Shown here piece by piece: positions 42,171 through 50,377 of a stretch of DNA of 64,000 nt. The stretch comes from Proteobacteria bacterium UBA6503 (GTDB lineage: Bacteria > Pseudomonadota > Alphaproteobacteria > UBA1280 > UBA6503), in the NCBI GenBank assembly GCA_002436405.1, contig DJLZ01000005.1:124001-188000 (forward strand), read 5' to 3'. Made by a program: the position numbers and the translations under genes. The stretch's first letter is position 1, and each line of letters starts with the position of its first letter. The notes beneath the pieces are model-generated. The model was not told where the DNA came from and made no database searches. It saw only the letters and a list, made by a program, of their open reading frames with translations.

Positions 42171-43739
42171 ATGGCGGCGCTCAAATCCCCAGCAGAAGTA
42201 CAAGCCCAGCAGTTAAAGCTGGTATTGTCGTCTGTTGGCAAAAGTCCGTGGGGCCAGTACCTAGGTTTACAGTCGCTACTTTCTAAATTCCCGAAAAAGG
42301 CTGATGATGCTCATGTAAGCTTTGTTGAAAGCACAGATACCATGAACCATCAGTTGTTCATCCGTACACTTAAGGGTGTGCTGAACTTTGATGATGCGCC
42401 ACTTTCAGATGATGCAGAAGTTCTGCAAAAGCCAGGCATCTTAACCAAAGAAAAGCTAGCGGGGCTTTGCAACACCCCGTTTGATACAGGTGTACTGCCT
42501 GTGACTGAGTCTATGCTTGAGCATATGAAAGCAGGGTTCTTGGCAAAGTCGCAAGAGCTTGCAAAGCAGTTTTCAACAAAGCCTCATAATACATTCTTTC
42601 TCTATAACCAGCCGCTGCGCCGCATTGTAGGCGATGGCTTGTTACCAGCATGTGGCTTAGGTGTTTTGCTGGCCGAGCGTGAAAAGAAAATGTTTAAAGG
42701 CCAACCAGCCGCACTACCTGACCCGCAAGACTTACAAGCTGCGGGCCATAGTACAATGCAACGCCTTGATAGCTTTGTGCAGCTGTTGCAAAAACACGGT
42801 AAGCGTATTGAAGCCCTATGGGGCGATGGCCGTATGTTTGCTGACCTTGCGCATGAAATGAAGCAAAGTTCGCCGCCGCACCGCCTGCTTGAAATTTGCC
42901 CAAACTTGAAATACTGCCTTATTGATAGTGCAGGGGTGAACCCGAACCAAACAGGTTATATTGATTTGCTGGGTGGTAAAGATTTGCCATCGTACGGCGC
43001 GTTTTACAGTAGCTTTGGTATGTTTGGCCATGCCATTGACGAAAGTACACCAATGTACTTTGAGCCTGCGCTTGATGCAGGCGCATACTTTGAATTTGTG
43101 CCACTCACACAAGTAGACGAAAACACAGGCGAACCACGCCCAACGCACCAACGTATGTGGGTGGGTAACGTTGTACCTGACCAAGACTACTTACTGATTG
43201 TAAGTAACGTTGCGGGCCTTATTGCCTACAATACAGGTGTGGTTGTACGCGTTAAAAATACCGAGCCTCTACGCCTTCGTGTAATGGGCAAGTGTGAATA
43301 CCTTAATGGGTTGAATGAACGCCTCTCAGAAGCGCAAACAAGTGATATTCTAGCCAACTTCAATACAGCCGTTAGCCGTTCATACAAATGTTACGTACGT
43401 GACTATATGATTGGTGATCATGTTGACCGTGGCCAAGCTATTTGGGCGCTTGAACTTAGCATTGAACCGCGCAAGGTCCCGCCGCAAGTTCTGAAGAGTT
43501 TGGCCAACCGCCTGCATACTGAGCTTGCTAAAACCAGCCGCCATTATATGAAAGCGTTTGACCAAGGTGGTGTTGCTGCCCCTGTGATGACATTCCTACC
43601 GCCGGGCACATTTATGCAAGCTGCGCGTTATCCATTGCCGCACCTTGACCTGACGCCTGATGCGCACCAAGTGCGTAAGCTTATGACTTTCGGCGGCGAT
43701 CGCCAAGTGAAGCTTCGAGTCGCTAAACTCAGTTTATAA
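42171..43739 (+). CDS. Divergent GH3-like acyl-adenylating protein
   Basis: 522 residues. The middle and C-terminal parts follow the GH3 family (plant auxin/jasmonate-amino acid synthetases and bacterial relatives): CPNLKYCLIDSAGVNPN near residue 244, SYGAFYSSFGMFGHAID near residue 272, YFEFVPL near residue 303, and YLLIVSNVAGLIAYNTGVVV near residue 337 followed by GKCEYLNGLNERLSEAQ. The expected phosphate-binding loop (TSGTTxGxxKxxP) is replaced by NTPFDTGVLPVTESML near residue 103, so ATP use is doubtful or altered. The family joins acyl acids to amino acids through an acyl-AMP. The substrate is unknown. It is coupled to the ferredoxin gene and ends at a terminator. Confidence 0.72.
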   Translation: MAALKSPAEVQAQQLKLVLSSVGKSPWGQYLGLQSLLSKFPKKADDAHVSFVESTDTMNHQLFIRTLKGVLNFDDAPLSDDAEVLQKPGILTKEKLAGLCNTPFDTGVLPVTESMLEHMKAGFLAKSQELAKQFSTKPHNTFFLYNQPLRRIVGDGLLPACGLGVLLAEREKKMFKGQPAALPDPQDLQAAGHSTMQRLDSFVQLLQKHGKRIEALWGDGRMFADLAHEMKQSSPPHRLLEICPNLKYCLIDSAGVNPNQTGYIDLLGGKDLPSYGAFYSSFGMFGHAIDESTPMYFEPALDAGAYFEFVPLTQVDENTGEPRPTHQRMWVGNVVPDQDYLLIVSNVAGLIAYNTGVVVRVKNTEPLRLRVMGKCEYLNGLNERLSEAQTSDILANFNTAVSRSYKCYVRDYMIGDHVDRGQAIWALELSIEPRKVPPQVLKSLANRLHTELAKTSRHYMKAFDQGGVAAPVMTFLPPGTFMQAARYPLPHLDLTPDAHQVRKLMTFGGDRQVKLRVAKLSL

Positions 43740-43768
43740 AAAAAGCGCCCCAACTGGGGCGCTTTTTA
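43740..43768. terminator. Bidirectional rho-independent terminator
   Basis: Arms AAAAGCGCCCC / GGGGCGCTTTT with an AACT loop. It separates the convergent GH3-like gene and parE. Confidence 0.9.
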
Positions 43769-43780
43769 AATGTGATTGGA

Positions 43781-45715
43781 TTAGATATCTAGTTCTTGTG
43801 CTTCACGGGCGTGCGAGCGGATAAAGAGTAGGCGTTCTTCGGGCTTCTTACCCATCAGGCGGCGTACTGTGTTTTCAGCTTCGGCAACGCTATCAATCTT
43901 AATTTGAAGCAGCTTACGGTTCTTCGGATCCATCGTAGTGGTTTTCAGCTGTGATGCTGGCATTTCACCCAGACCTTTAAATCGAGAAATCTCAACCTTG
44001 CGGTTTTTAAACTTACCATCTAGCAGCTTGTCTTTCTCGTTATCGTCTTGAACGTAGATAGACTCACCACCCGCACTAATTTTGTATAGCGGTGGCAACG
44101 CAAGGTATACGTGGCCTTTTTGGATAAGTTGAGGCATCTCTTGGTAGAAGAAAGTAAGCAGTAGGGTAGCAATGTGCGCACCGTCAACGTCCGCATCGGT
44201 CATGATGATGATGCGTTCGTAACGAAGGCTGTCACGGTCAAACTGTTTACCAATGCCGCAGCCAAGGGCCTGAATAAGGTCTTTAATTTCTTGGTTAGCG
44301 CCCATTTTGTCTTTTGTAGCGCTGGCAACGTTCAAAATTTTACCACGTAGCGGCAAGATAGCCTGCTTCTTACGGTCACGCGCTTGTTTAGCGCTACCGC
44401 CCGCAGAATCACCCTCTACGATAAAGATTTCTGTATCGTTGGCGTCTTTATCGGCACAGTCAGCAAGTTTACCTGGTAGGCGTGCACGGCGTGTTGTCGC
44501 AGTTTTACGCTTAACTTCTTGGGCTTTCTTGCGGCGCTGGCGTTCTTCCGCACGCTCAATAACTTTTTCAAGTAGAGCATCAGCACTTTCAGGTGAGCCT
44601 GTAAGCCATAGATCAAACGGGTCACGGATTGTGTTTTCTACCCAGCGAGTGGTTTCTGAGTTGGTCAGTTTCTCTTTGGTCTGACCTTGGAATTGTGGAT
44701 GAGGAATAAACACACTTAGCACCACGTTTGCGCAACCAAATAGGTCGTCACTGGTAATGGTGATGTTTTTCTTCAATGTGCCACGCATTTCGCCGTATGA
44801 ACGAAGTGACTTAAGCAATGCGCCACGGAAACCATTTTCGTGCGTACCACCGTTAGGGGTAGGGATGGTGTTACAGTAACTGCTGAACTGTTCTTCTTCG
44901 TCCAGTGGCCAGCCAACTGCCCATTCTACACGGCCAGTGCCGCCAACAAATTCGGTCGAGCCACCAAACAGCTCGTCGGTCAGCATCATGCGGTCGCCAA
45001 GTTCAGCACGCAAAAAGTCTTCCAAGCCATTCGGGAAGTGGAACGTAGCTTCGCGCTCTTCAGCTGAATCTTCAGGCGCTGTTTCGTCTTTCCATTGAAT
45101 GGTCACACCGCGGTATAGGTACGCTTTTGAACGAACCAATTTAAACAGGCGGCTAGGGATGAATTTAAATTCGCCAAAAATTTCGGCGTCAGGGGTAAAG
45201 GTAACTTGGGTACCTTTGCGGTTTGTAATAGGGCCTTTGTGCTCAAGCGGGCCTTCAGCCGCACCTTTAGAGAAGCTTTGTTTGTAAAGCTCACCGTCAC
45301 GGGCAACTTCAACAACCATGCTTTCAGATAGGGCGTTTACAACCGATACACCAACACCGTGCAAACCACCTGAGGTCGAGTAAGCCTTGTTCGAGAACTT
45401 ACCGCCCGAGTGTAGGGTGGTCAAAATAACTTCTAGTGCTGATTTGTTTTTGTATTTCGGGTGTGGGTCAACCGGGATACCACGACCGTTATCACGAATG
45501 GTGATGGTGTTTTTGTCGTGTAGGGTTACCCAGATTTTATCGGCGTGGCCTGCAACGGCCTCATCCATTGAGTTATCTAGTACTTCAGCAACAAGGTGGT
45601 GCAGGGCAGTGCTATCGGTACCGCCAATGTACATACCAGGGCGTAAGCGAACAGGTTCGAGACCTTCAAGGACTTCAATATCTTTAGCTGTATATGAAGG
45701 GGCAGACGTATTCAT
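43781..45715 (-). CDS. parE: DNA topoisomerase IV subunit B
   Basis: 644 residues, within the usual range for ParE and shorter than GyrB. The N-terminus YTAKDIEVLEGLEPVR then RPGMYIG is the alphaproteobacterial ParE form. ATPase residues lie in AEVLDNSMDEA near residue 44 and DNGRGIPVD; GGLHGVGVSVVNALSE lies near residue 116. The TOPRIM domain has EGDSAGGSAKQ near residue 440 and MTDADVDGAHI near residue 513. It separates linked daughter chromosomes. It is likely transcribed independently of the thioesterase gene upstream (40-base gap). Confidence 0.96.
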   Translation of the reverse strand: MNTSAPSYTAKDIEVLEGLEPVRLRPGMYIGGTDSTALHHLVAEVLDNSMDEAVAGHADKIWVTLHDKNTITIRDNGRGIPVDPHPKYKNKSALEVILTTLHSGGKFSNKAYSTSGGLHGVGVSVVNALSESMVVEVARDGELYKQSFSKGAAEGPLEHKGPITNRKGTQVTFTPDAEIFGEFKFIPSRLFKLVRSKAYLYRGVTIQWKDETAPEDSAEEREATFHFPNGLEDFLRAELGDRMMLTDELFGGSTEFVGGTGRVEWAVGWPLDEEEQFSSYCNTIPTPNGGTHENGFRGALLKSLRSYGEMRGTLKKNITITSDDLFGCANVVLSVFIPHPQFQGQTKEKLTNSETTRWVENTIRDPFDLWLTGSPESADALLEKVIERAEERQRRKKAQEVKRKTATTRRARLPGKLADCADKDANDTEIFIVEGDSAGGSAKQARDRKKQAILPLRGKILNVASATKDKMGANQEIKDLIQALGCGIGKQFDRDSLRYERIIIMTDADVDGAHIATLLLTFFYQEMPQLIQKGHVYLALPPLYKISAGGESIYVQDDNEKDKLLDGKFKNRKVEISRFKGLGEMPASQLKTTTMDPKNRKLLQIKIDSVAEAENTVRRLMGKKPEERLLFIRSHAREAQELDI

Positions 45716-45755
45716 GTGTTCACTTCCTTGTTGCAGTTCGCCTTGCGGCTGTTAA

Positions 45756-46169
45756 TTAATCAACCTGTTTGATTGCACGTGGGCGTAGGTCATCACCAAC
45801 AGCAACCATGGTAATAGTCGCGGTGGCAATCTTATCAGCCTCACGGTGACCTTCTGATGGCTTTGAGCGCCATGCCTCGAGGCTCATGGTAATAGAGGTA
45901 TTACCGCGCTTCTCGGTTTTAGCGTAGAAGGTAATGTATTCGTTCGGGAACACGGGCGCAAGGAAGGCAGAGTCCTTCACTGAGACAAGTACAACCTTAT
46001 GGCCAACTTGCTCCATTGCGTAGCCTGATGCGGCCAAATCGAAGTATGCCAAAATCGCCCCACCGAAAACGGTACCGTGGTGGTTAAGGTCATTTGGTGT
46101 AATAAGAACCTTAAGCGCAATCTCGCCGCGGTCTTTATGCTTTGTATTAATATGCTGTTCCATGCTCAT
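45756..46169 (-). CDS. Acyl-CoA thioesterase (YciA-like hotdog protein)
   Basis: 137 residues. The hotdog signature NHHGTVFGGAILAYFDLAAS lies near residue 30, with the catalytic Asp in the YFDLAA helix. VSVKDSAFLAPVF near residue 62 and the C-terminal ATITMVAV strand match the YciA/acyl-CoA hydrolase group. It cleaves medium or long acyl-CoA; the physiological role is unclear. It starts at ATG 46169. Confidence 0.88.
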   Translation of the reverse strand: MSMEQHINTKHKDRGEIALKVLITPNDLNHHGTVFGGAILAYFDLAASGYAMEQVGHKVVLVSVKDSAFLAPVFPNEYITFYAKTEKRGNTSITMSLEAWRSKPSEGHREADKIATATITMVAVGDDLRPRAIKQVD

Positions 46170-46295
46170 AAAACTAATCGTTTACTTGAGTTTTGTAAAC
46201 ATAATTAATGCCTAAAACCACCGTAAAACACTGGTTTTTCGCAAGTTTTAAGGGTATCGTTGTAAAAATTGAATAAAATCTGATTGAAAAGCTCT

Positions 46296-46850
46296 ATGAA
46301 AAAGAACATCCCGAACCTCCTTACATTCTTCCGTATTTTGGCCGTGCCGCTGTTTGTGGCGTGCTATTTTTTGCCAAATGCAAAGTGGGGTGCCATTCTG
46401 GCTTTTACCATTTTTGCCGCTGCCAGCATTACCGACTGGTTTGACGGATTTCTTGCCCGCCGCTGGAAAGTTGAAAGCGCCCTTGGCAAATGTTTTGACC
46501 CTATTGCCGATAAACTGATTGTTCTTGTGGCTCTATATATTGTCGTCTGGCAAGACGGAGCCGTTCTGCTGCCCGCTGTTATTATTGCCTCGCGTGAGGT
46601 TGTAGTAGCTGGCCTGCGTGAACACCTAGCTGCCCAAAATGTTAAGCTGCATGTGACCTTCCTTGCGAAGATTAAAACCACGATTCAGATGGTTGCCCTT
46701 TCGGCTTACATTATTTTGCCAGCCTTGCCTGTGCGCTGGGCTATTGAAATTATGGATGGCGCTGGTATTTGGCTGATGTGGACGGCCGCTGTGCTTACCG
46801 CAATTACAGGTATTGAGTACACTGTTAAGGCGTTGAAGCACTTTAAGTAA
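46296..46850 (+). CDS. pgsA: CDP-diacylglycerol-glycerol-3-phosphate 3-phosphatidyltransferase
   Basis: 184 residues from the ATG at 46296 (MKKNIPNLLTFFRILAVP). An in-frame TTG at 46284 is less likely. The CDP-alcohol phosphotransferase motif DGFLARRWKVESALGKCFD then PIAD lies near residue 53, and there are about five membrane helices. It makes phosphatidylglycerol phosphate, the first step to phosphatidylglycerol and cardiolipin. No ribosome-binding site is evident before the ATG. A terminator follows. Confidence 0.94.
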   Translation: MKKNIPNLLTFFRILAVPLFVACYFLPNAKWGAILAFTIFAAASITDWFDGFLARRWKVESALGKCFDPIADKLIVLVALYIVVWQDGAVLLPAVIIASREVVVAGLREHLAAQNVKLHVTFLAKIKTTIQMVALSAYIILPALPVRWAIEIMDGAGIWLMWTAAVLTAITGIEYTVKALKHFK

Positions 46851-46863
46851 CCTACTTGAAACT

Positions 46864-46894
46864 AAAAAGCCCCGCAGTTGATGCGGGGCTTTTT
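46864..46894 (+). terminator. Rho-independent terminator of pgsA
   Basis: Arms AAAAAGCCCCGC / GCGGGGCTTTTT with a seven-base loop. The A run on the left means it could also stop minus-strand transcripts from glnA. Confidence 0.88.
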
Positions 46895-46912
46895 GTGTTT
46901 TTAGGCTAGGCA

Positions 46913-47021
46913 CTACCTGCTGTAAGCAGGTAGGACGCTGTCCCGTGGCGAAGCCAAAGGTCAGCGATGGGTGCTGGGAGAATCCCAGTTCATTGCCTTA
47001 GAGCTTTGCTCGGGCAATGAA
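46913..47021. repeat. Cluster of four consecutive hairpins
   Basis: Four inverted repeats fill the pgsA-glnA gap. (1) 46913-46933, CTACCTGC / GCAGGTAG. (2) 46937-46965, an imperfect GCTG-CC-TGGC / GCCA-GG-CAGC stem closing on GAA. (3) 46974-46988, CTGGGA / TCCCAG with loop GAA. (4) 46989-47021, TTCATTGCC / GGCAATGAA enclosing GAGC / GCTC. It lies just after the glnA stop, so it would be the 3' end of that mRNA. It could be a palindromic repeat element, an mRNA-stabilising structure or a small RNA. No anticodon arm or CCA end is seen. Confidence 0.7.
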
Positions 47022-47027
47022 TTAAAG

Positions 47028-48431
47028 TTAACGACCGTAGTACATTTCAAACTCAACAGGGTGAGGGGCGTGGTTTAGGCGCATAACCTCTTGGCGTTTA
47101 AGTTCGATGTAGCTATCAATGGTCTTATCATCAAATACGCCACCTTCTTTAAGGAAGTCACGGTCGTTATCCAAAGCATTAAGGGCTTCTTCAAGGGTAC
47201 CGCAAACTTCTGGTAGGCCGTGGTCTGACTCTTCGTAAAGGTCTTCAACCTGAGCGTCACCAGGGTGGATTTTGTTTTTGATACCATCAAGGCCAGCCAT
47301 CAACATTGCTGAGAACGCAAGGTATGGGTTAGCCATACAGTCAGGGAAGCGGGTTTCAATACGCTTCGCCGCGCTTGAGTTTACCGCAGGGATACGGATT
47401 GAAGCCGAGCGGTTATGACGGCCATAAGCCAAAATAACTGGAGCCTCAAAACCTGGGATTAGGCGCTTGTAGCTGTTGGTTGATGGGTTAGTGAAAGCGT
47501 TAAGCGCTTTAGCGTGCTTAATAATGCCACCAATGTAGTATAGGGCATCTTCTGAAAGGCCGTCGTAAGCGTCACCCGCAAAAACGTTGGTCTTCTTCTT
47601 CCAGATTGATTGGTGCACGTGCATACCGCTGCCGTTATCGCCAGCGATTGGCTTAGGCATGAAGGTTGCTGTTTTGCCGTACATATCGCACACGTTGTGC
47701 ACGATGTATTTAAACATTTGCACTTCGTCAGCTTTAACTTTAGCGGTGTTAAACTTAGCGCCAACTTCACACTGGCCGCCTGTGGCAACTTCAGCGTGGT
47801 GTAGCTGTGATTCAATGCCGCAACGGTCTAGTACTTTACAAATTTCTGAGCGCACATCATGCAAACGGTCAAGAGGGGCAGTGGCAAAGTAGCTGCCTTT
47901 AATACCAGGTACGTGGCCTGTGTTGCCTTCTTCTAGTTTATTGCCTGTGTTCCATGTGCCGTTTGAGGCATCAATGTGGTACATGCTTTCGTGGTGGTTG
48001 TTCTTGTATAGAACGTTATCGAAAATAAAGAACTCAAGCTCTGGGCCAAAGTAGGCAGTGTCACCAATGCCAGAGTCGGTTAGGTATTGCTCAGCACGCA
48101 TAGCAATGCTGCGTGGGTCCTTGTTGTATGGTTCGCCTGAGTCAGGGTCAACAATGTCACAGAAAATAACAACGGTTGAGTGGGCGGTAAAAGGATCAAT
48201 GAAGTAGCTTGAAGCATCCGCACGGAACATCATGTCTGAGCGGTTAATAGGGCGCCAGCCCGGGATTGACGAGCCGTCAAAGTTAGTCCCCTTGGTGAAG
48301 GCCTCCTCGCTTAGGTCGCGTGCAGGAATCGTCAATTGGTGTGTTTGGCCATCAAAGTCGGTAAAACGGAAACCGACGAATTCAATACCTTCGTTTTCGA
48401 TGAGTTTAAAAACTTCTTTAGGTGATGTCAT
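47028..48431 (-). CDS. glnA: Glutamine synthetase, type I
   Basis: 467 residues, the normal dodecameric GSI length. Signatures: FDGSSIPGW near residue 52 (Asp/Ser of the latch region), FGPELEFFIFD near residue 130, the ATP-binding NGSGMHVHQS near residue 264 and NRSASIRIP near residue 341. The adenylylation loop near residue 397 reads VEDLYEES, with the target Tyr present. It makes glutamine from glutamate and ammonia. It stands alone; the glnB gene usually found upstream in this class is absent. No ribosome site is obvious before the ATG at 48431. Confidence 0.97.
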   Translation of the reverse strand: MTSPKEVFKLIENEGIEFVGFRFTDFDGQTHQLTIPARDLSEEAFTKGTNFDGSSIPGWRPINRSDMMFRADASSYFIDPFTAHSTVVIFCDIVDPDSGEPYNKDPRSIAMRAEQYLTDSGIGDTAYFGPELEFFIFDNVLYKNNHHESMYHIDASNGTWNTGNKLEEGNTGHVPGIKGSYFATAPLDRLHDVRSEICKVLDRCGIESQLHHAEVATGGQCEVGAKFNTAKVKADEVQMFKYIVHNVCDMYGKTATFMPKPIAGDNGSGMHVHQSIWKKKTNVFAGDAYDGLSEDALYYIGGIIKHAKALNAFTNPSTNSYKRLIPGFEAPVILAYGRHNRSASIRIPAVNSSAAKRIETRFPDCMANPYLAFSAMLMAGLDGIKNKIHPGDAQVEDLYEESDHGLPEVCGTLEEALNALDNDRDFLKEGGVFDDKTIDSYIELKRQEVMRLNHAPHPVEFEMYYGR

Positions 48432-48552
48432 GGGAGACGAACTTTCATTTATTTTATTATTGTTGAAAACGACAATAATTTAACATGTATCCCTTTTGAA
48501 CCGAAGAGTTTTTCAGTATTCATGCATATTAATTGCACATAAGTGGGGGACG

Positions 48553-48567
48553 TCAAAAAGCGTGCCA
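48553..48567 (-). promoter_or_regulatory. Degraded sigma-54-like promoter element upstream of glnA
   Basis: Read on the minus strand, TGGCAC-GCTTT-TTGA lies about 120 bases before the glnA start. The -24 half (TGGCAC) and the spacing match the sigma-54 consensus TGGCAC-N5-TTGC. The -12 half has GA where GC is needed, so it may be inactive. This is a single-site match by eye. Confidence 0.3.
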
Positions 48568-48673
48568 AAAATCGTATGCAATTTCGGAAAAGATAACTTG
48601 ATGTAACCCCCCGTCAACACCACATAATAGTATGTAGCCTTTGAAACAAAAAACTAATAGGAGAAGACGACAT

Positions 48674-48880
48674 ATGATCAATCATTCAGTCTCAAAAGAA
48701 CTTTTAGAACGTAATTACCACTACCGTCGACTCCAGTCTCAGCACGAAGAAATTGAGCACAAACTTGAAGAGCTACGCCAAACGCCTTCCGTTGACGGCG
48801 CTCAGGTCCATGCCCTCAAACGGCAGAAACTCCATTTGCGTGATCAAATGCACCAGCTTAAAGCTGCACGTGTACATTAA
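48674..48880 (+). CDS. YdcH/DUF465-family small protein
   Basis: 68 residues from the ATG at 48674 (MINHSVSKELLERN), 9 bases after AGGAGA; the upstream in-frame start would only add an Arg/Lys-rich leader. It is a helical hairpin with ERNYHYRRLQSQHEEIEHKLEEL and then LKRQKLHLRDQMHQL, the pattern of DUF465/YdcH proteins, which are widespread and of unknown function. It is divergently oriented to glnA across 242 bases. Confidence 0.82.
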   Translation: MINHSVSKELLERNYHYRRLQSQHEEIEHKLEELRQTPSVDGAQVHALKRQKLHLRDQMHQLKAARVH

Positions 48881-48919
48881 TGCGTAGTGTTTAGTCCTCT
48901 CTAAGGAGGAACCGTTCAT

Positions 48920-48967
48920 ATGAGAAACCCCCGTCTGGATGGCGGGGGTTTCTGGTTTGGTGGATAA
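48920..48967 (+). other. Possible 15-codon open frame with a strong ribosome site
   Basis: AAGGAGG at 48903-48909 is the best Shine-Dalgarno match in this region, and an ATG follows 10 bases later. It opens a frame MRNPRLDGGGFWFGG that ends at 48967. The frame runs straight through the terminator hairpin. It may be a leader peptide-like feature or chance. Confidence 0.2.
48923..48952. terminator. Rho-independent terminator hairpin
   Basis: Arms GAAACCCCCG / CGGGGGTTTC with a ten-base loop. It lies between the YdcH-type gene and a convergent unknown gene. T run is short on both sides. Confidence 0.7.
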
Positions 48968-48968
48968 A

Positions 48969-49568
48969 CTATTGATCAATAAACATTTTAAGACGCATCC
49001 AAGTGGGGCTATCGGCGTCGGCAAGGTCATCGTAAATACGGCCAACGTAGAGGTCAGCCTCTATTTTTTGATTGCGAACTACTTGGCCAAGCATATCACC
49101 TTTTGAAAGGGCTTGGTCTTCAGTGAACAAAAACAGACAAGGATGCTTTGCCACAAAGTCGTCCGGGGCATTTAAAATAATGGCTGGGCATGGGGGTAAA
49201 GCGCCTTTTGGGGCGTGGTCACAGTCCCAAAAGAGGTGGGTGACGGCATTTTCTTTGCTAAACCCAATAATTTTTTTGGTTGAGGTTTCTTTATTTATTT
49301 GGCGGCTGTCAAACTGCGCAAAGCTAATCCCTTCGGGCACTTCAGGGGTATCTGGTAGCATGCAAAGGAGGAGGGTGTTTAGCCCACCAGACTCAGTAAG
49401 TTTATATTGTAAGTTATTGTATTCTAATGGGTAATCCTCGTTATGGGTGGCGGTTTTAAAGGCGCCGCCCCAGCTGGTAGCCCATGCTTTTGCAAACCCA
49501 CGACGTGTGGTCATATGTTTGTTGTTTTGCTTTTTAACAGAATCTGACAAGTTCTTTAGTCCGTTCAC
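48969..49568 (-). CDS. Hypothetical protein
   Basis: 199 residues; a shorter start at Met19 (ATG at 49514, MTTRRGFAKAW) is possible. No signal peptide or membrane segment is seen. The sequence has five to six cysteines spread along the chain (for example FWDCDHAPKGALPPCPA) and reads as a soluble alpha/beta protein. I do not recognise a family. It is convergent with the YdcH-type gene and divergent from the next unknown gene. Confidence 0.6.
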   Translation of the reverse strand: MNGLKNLSDSVKKQNNKHMTTRRGFAKAWATSWGGAFKTATHNEDYPLEYNNLQYKLTESGGLNTLLLCMLPDTPEVPEGISFAQFDSRQINKETSTKKIIGFSKENAVTHLFWDCDHAPKGALPPCPAIILNAPDDFVAKHPCLFLFTEDQALSKGDMLGQVVRNQKIEADLYVGRIYDDLADADSPTWMRLKMFIDQ

Positions 49569-49715
49569 TTTTTTTGCATATTTTGCGCATATACCACTTT
49601 AAAAAAGTTGATTATGTGCCTATACTATTCATAACAAGGAAAAATAGTTTTTGCACGTACGCAATAACTGGGCCGCAAACCTTGCCAAATAACGCGGCCG
49701 ATGGGAGATGTTAGG

Positions 49716-50375
49716 ATGACAATAAATGTACTAAATAAAGGTGCGTATTCTTCTGTGTTGGGCAGAGATAACCGCCTCCAAAATGTTGGGCAACAAGCCC
49801 AATCTCAACCTGCAATCGTAAAACCACAAACTGAACAGGCAGTTCGGCCGTCTCAGCGTGCGGAAAAGGTTATTGCAGATATCAATAATTCAACCAATGT
49901 TTCTGCTGCTTATAAGCGTGATGCAATCTTTGCAACGGCAATTGTCGATGCAGCTGCACCGCCTGCACAGCGTGACGAAGCCTTGCGAGCCCTAGCTGGC
50001 CAGTTTTCTAAAGGTGTTAAAGCAAATGCCGCAGCACCAGCTAAGCTAGATGCTGATGAAGTTTCATCACTCGTGCAAAATGCACGCGACCAACTATTTG
50101 GCCCACGCACTCGTGGCGAAGACAACATCGAGCTTACTATGCAAGCCCGCGCCCGTGGCGCCATTGATGGCCTGCAAGAAAAGCCAGTTGTTGAAGCGGC
50201 TTATAATATTGGTCAAAGCGCAGTAGCGAACATTTTTGGTGACCCTCCAGGTGTCAAACAAGTGAAGATTGGCGCACCCGAGCCTGTGCAATTGCCACCG
50301 GCACGCTTGCCTCATGAACAGCTTGAGCACCTTGCTGAGATTCGTCAGCAGATGGTCGATATTATCGAAAGCTAA
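49716..50375 (+). CDS. Hypothetical protein, Gln/Ala-rich
   Basis: 219 residues from the ATG at 49716, with GGGAG and AGG just upstream; a start at 49701 would add five residues. The N-terminus (MTINVLNKGAYSSVLGRDN) lacks a signal peptide. The chain is rich in Ala, Gln and Pro, has no Cys or Trp, and is mostly helical, with a Pro-rich stretch near residue 195 before a C-terminal helix. Such composition is seen in flagellar or secreted accessory proteins, but no motif supports that here. A GGCCGC / GCGGCC hairpin (49671-49699) sits just before the ribosome site. Confidence 0.65.
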   Translation: MTINVLNKGAYSSVLGRDNRLQNVGQQAQSQPAIVKPQTEQAVRPSQRAEKVIADINNSTNVSAAYKRDAIFATAIVDAAAPPAQRDEALRALAGQFSKGVKANAAAPAKLDADEVSSLVQNARDQLFGPRTRGEDNIELTMQARARGAIDGLQEKPVVEAAYNIGQSAVANIFGDPPGVKQVKIGAPEPVQLPPARLPHEQLEHLAEIRQQMVDIIES

Positions 50376-50377
50376 AG

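Noticed and set aside
46913..47021. tRNA or tRNA-like gene
   Set aside because: Hairpins do not form a cloverleaf, and there is no T-arm TTC sequence or CCA end.
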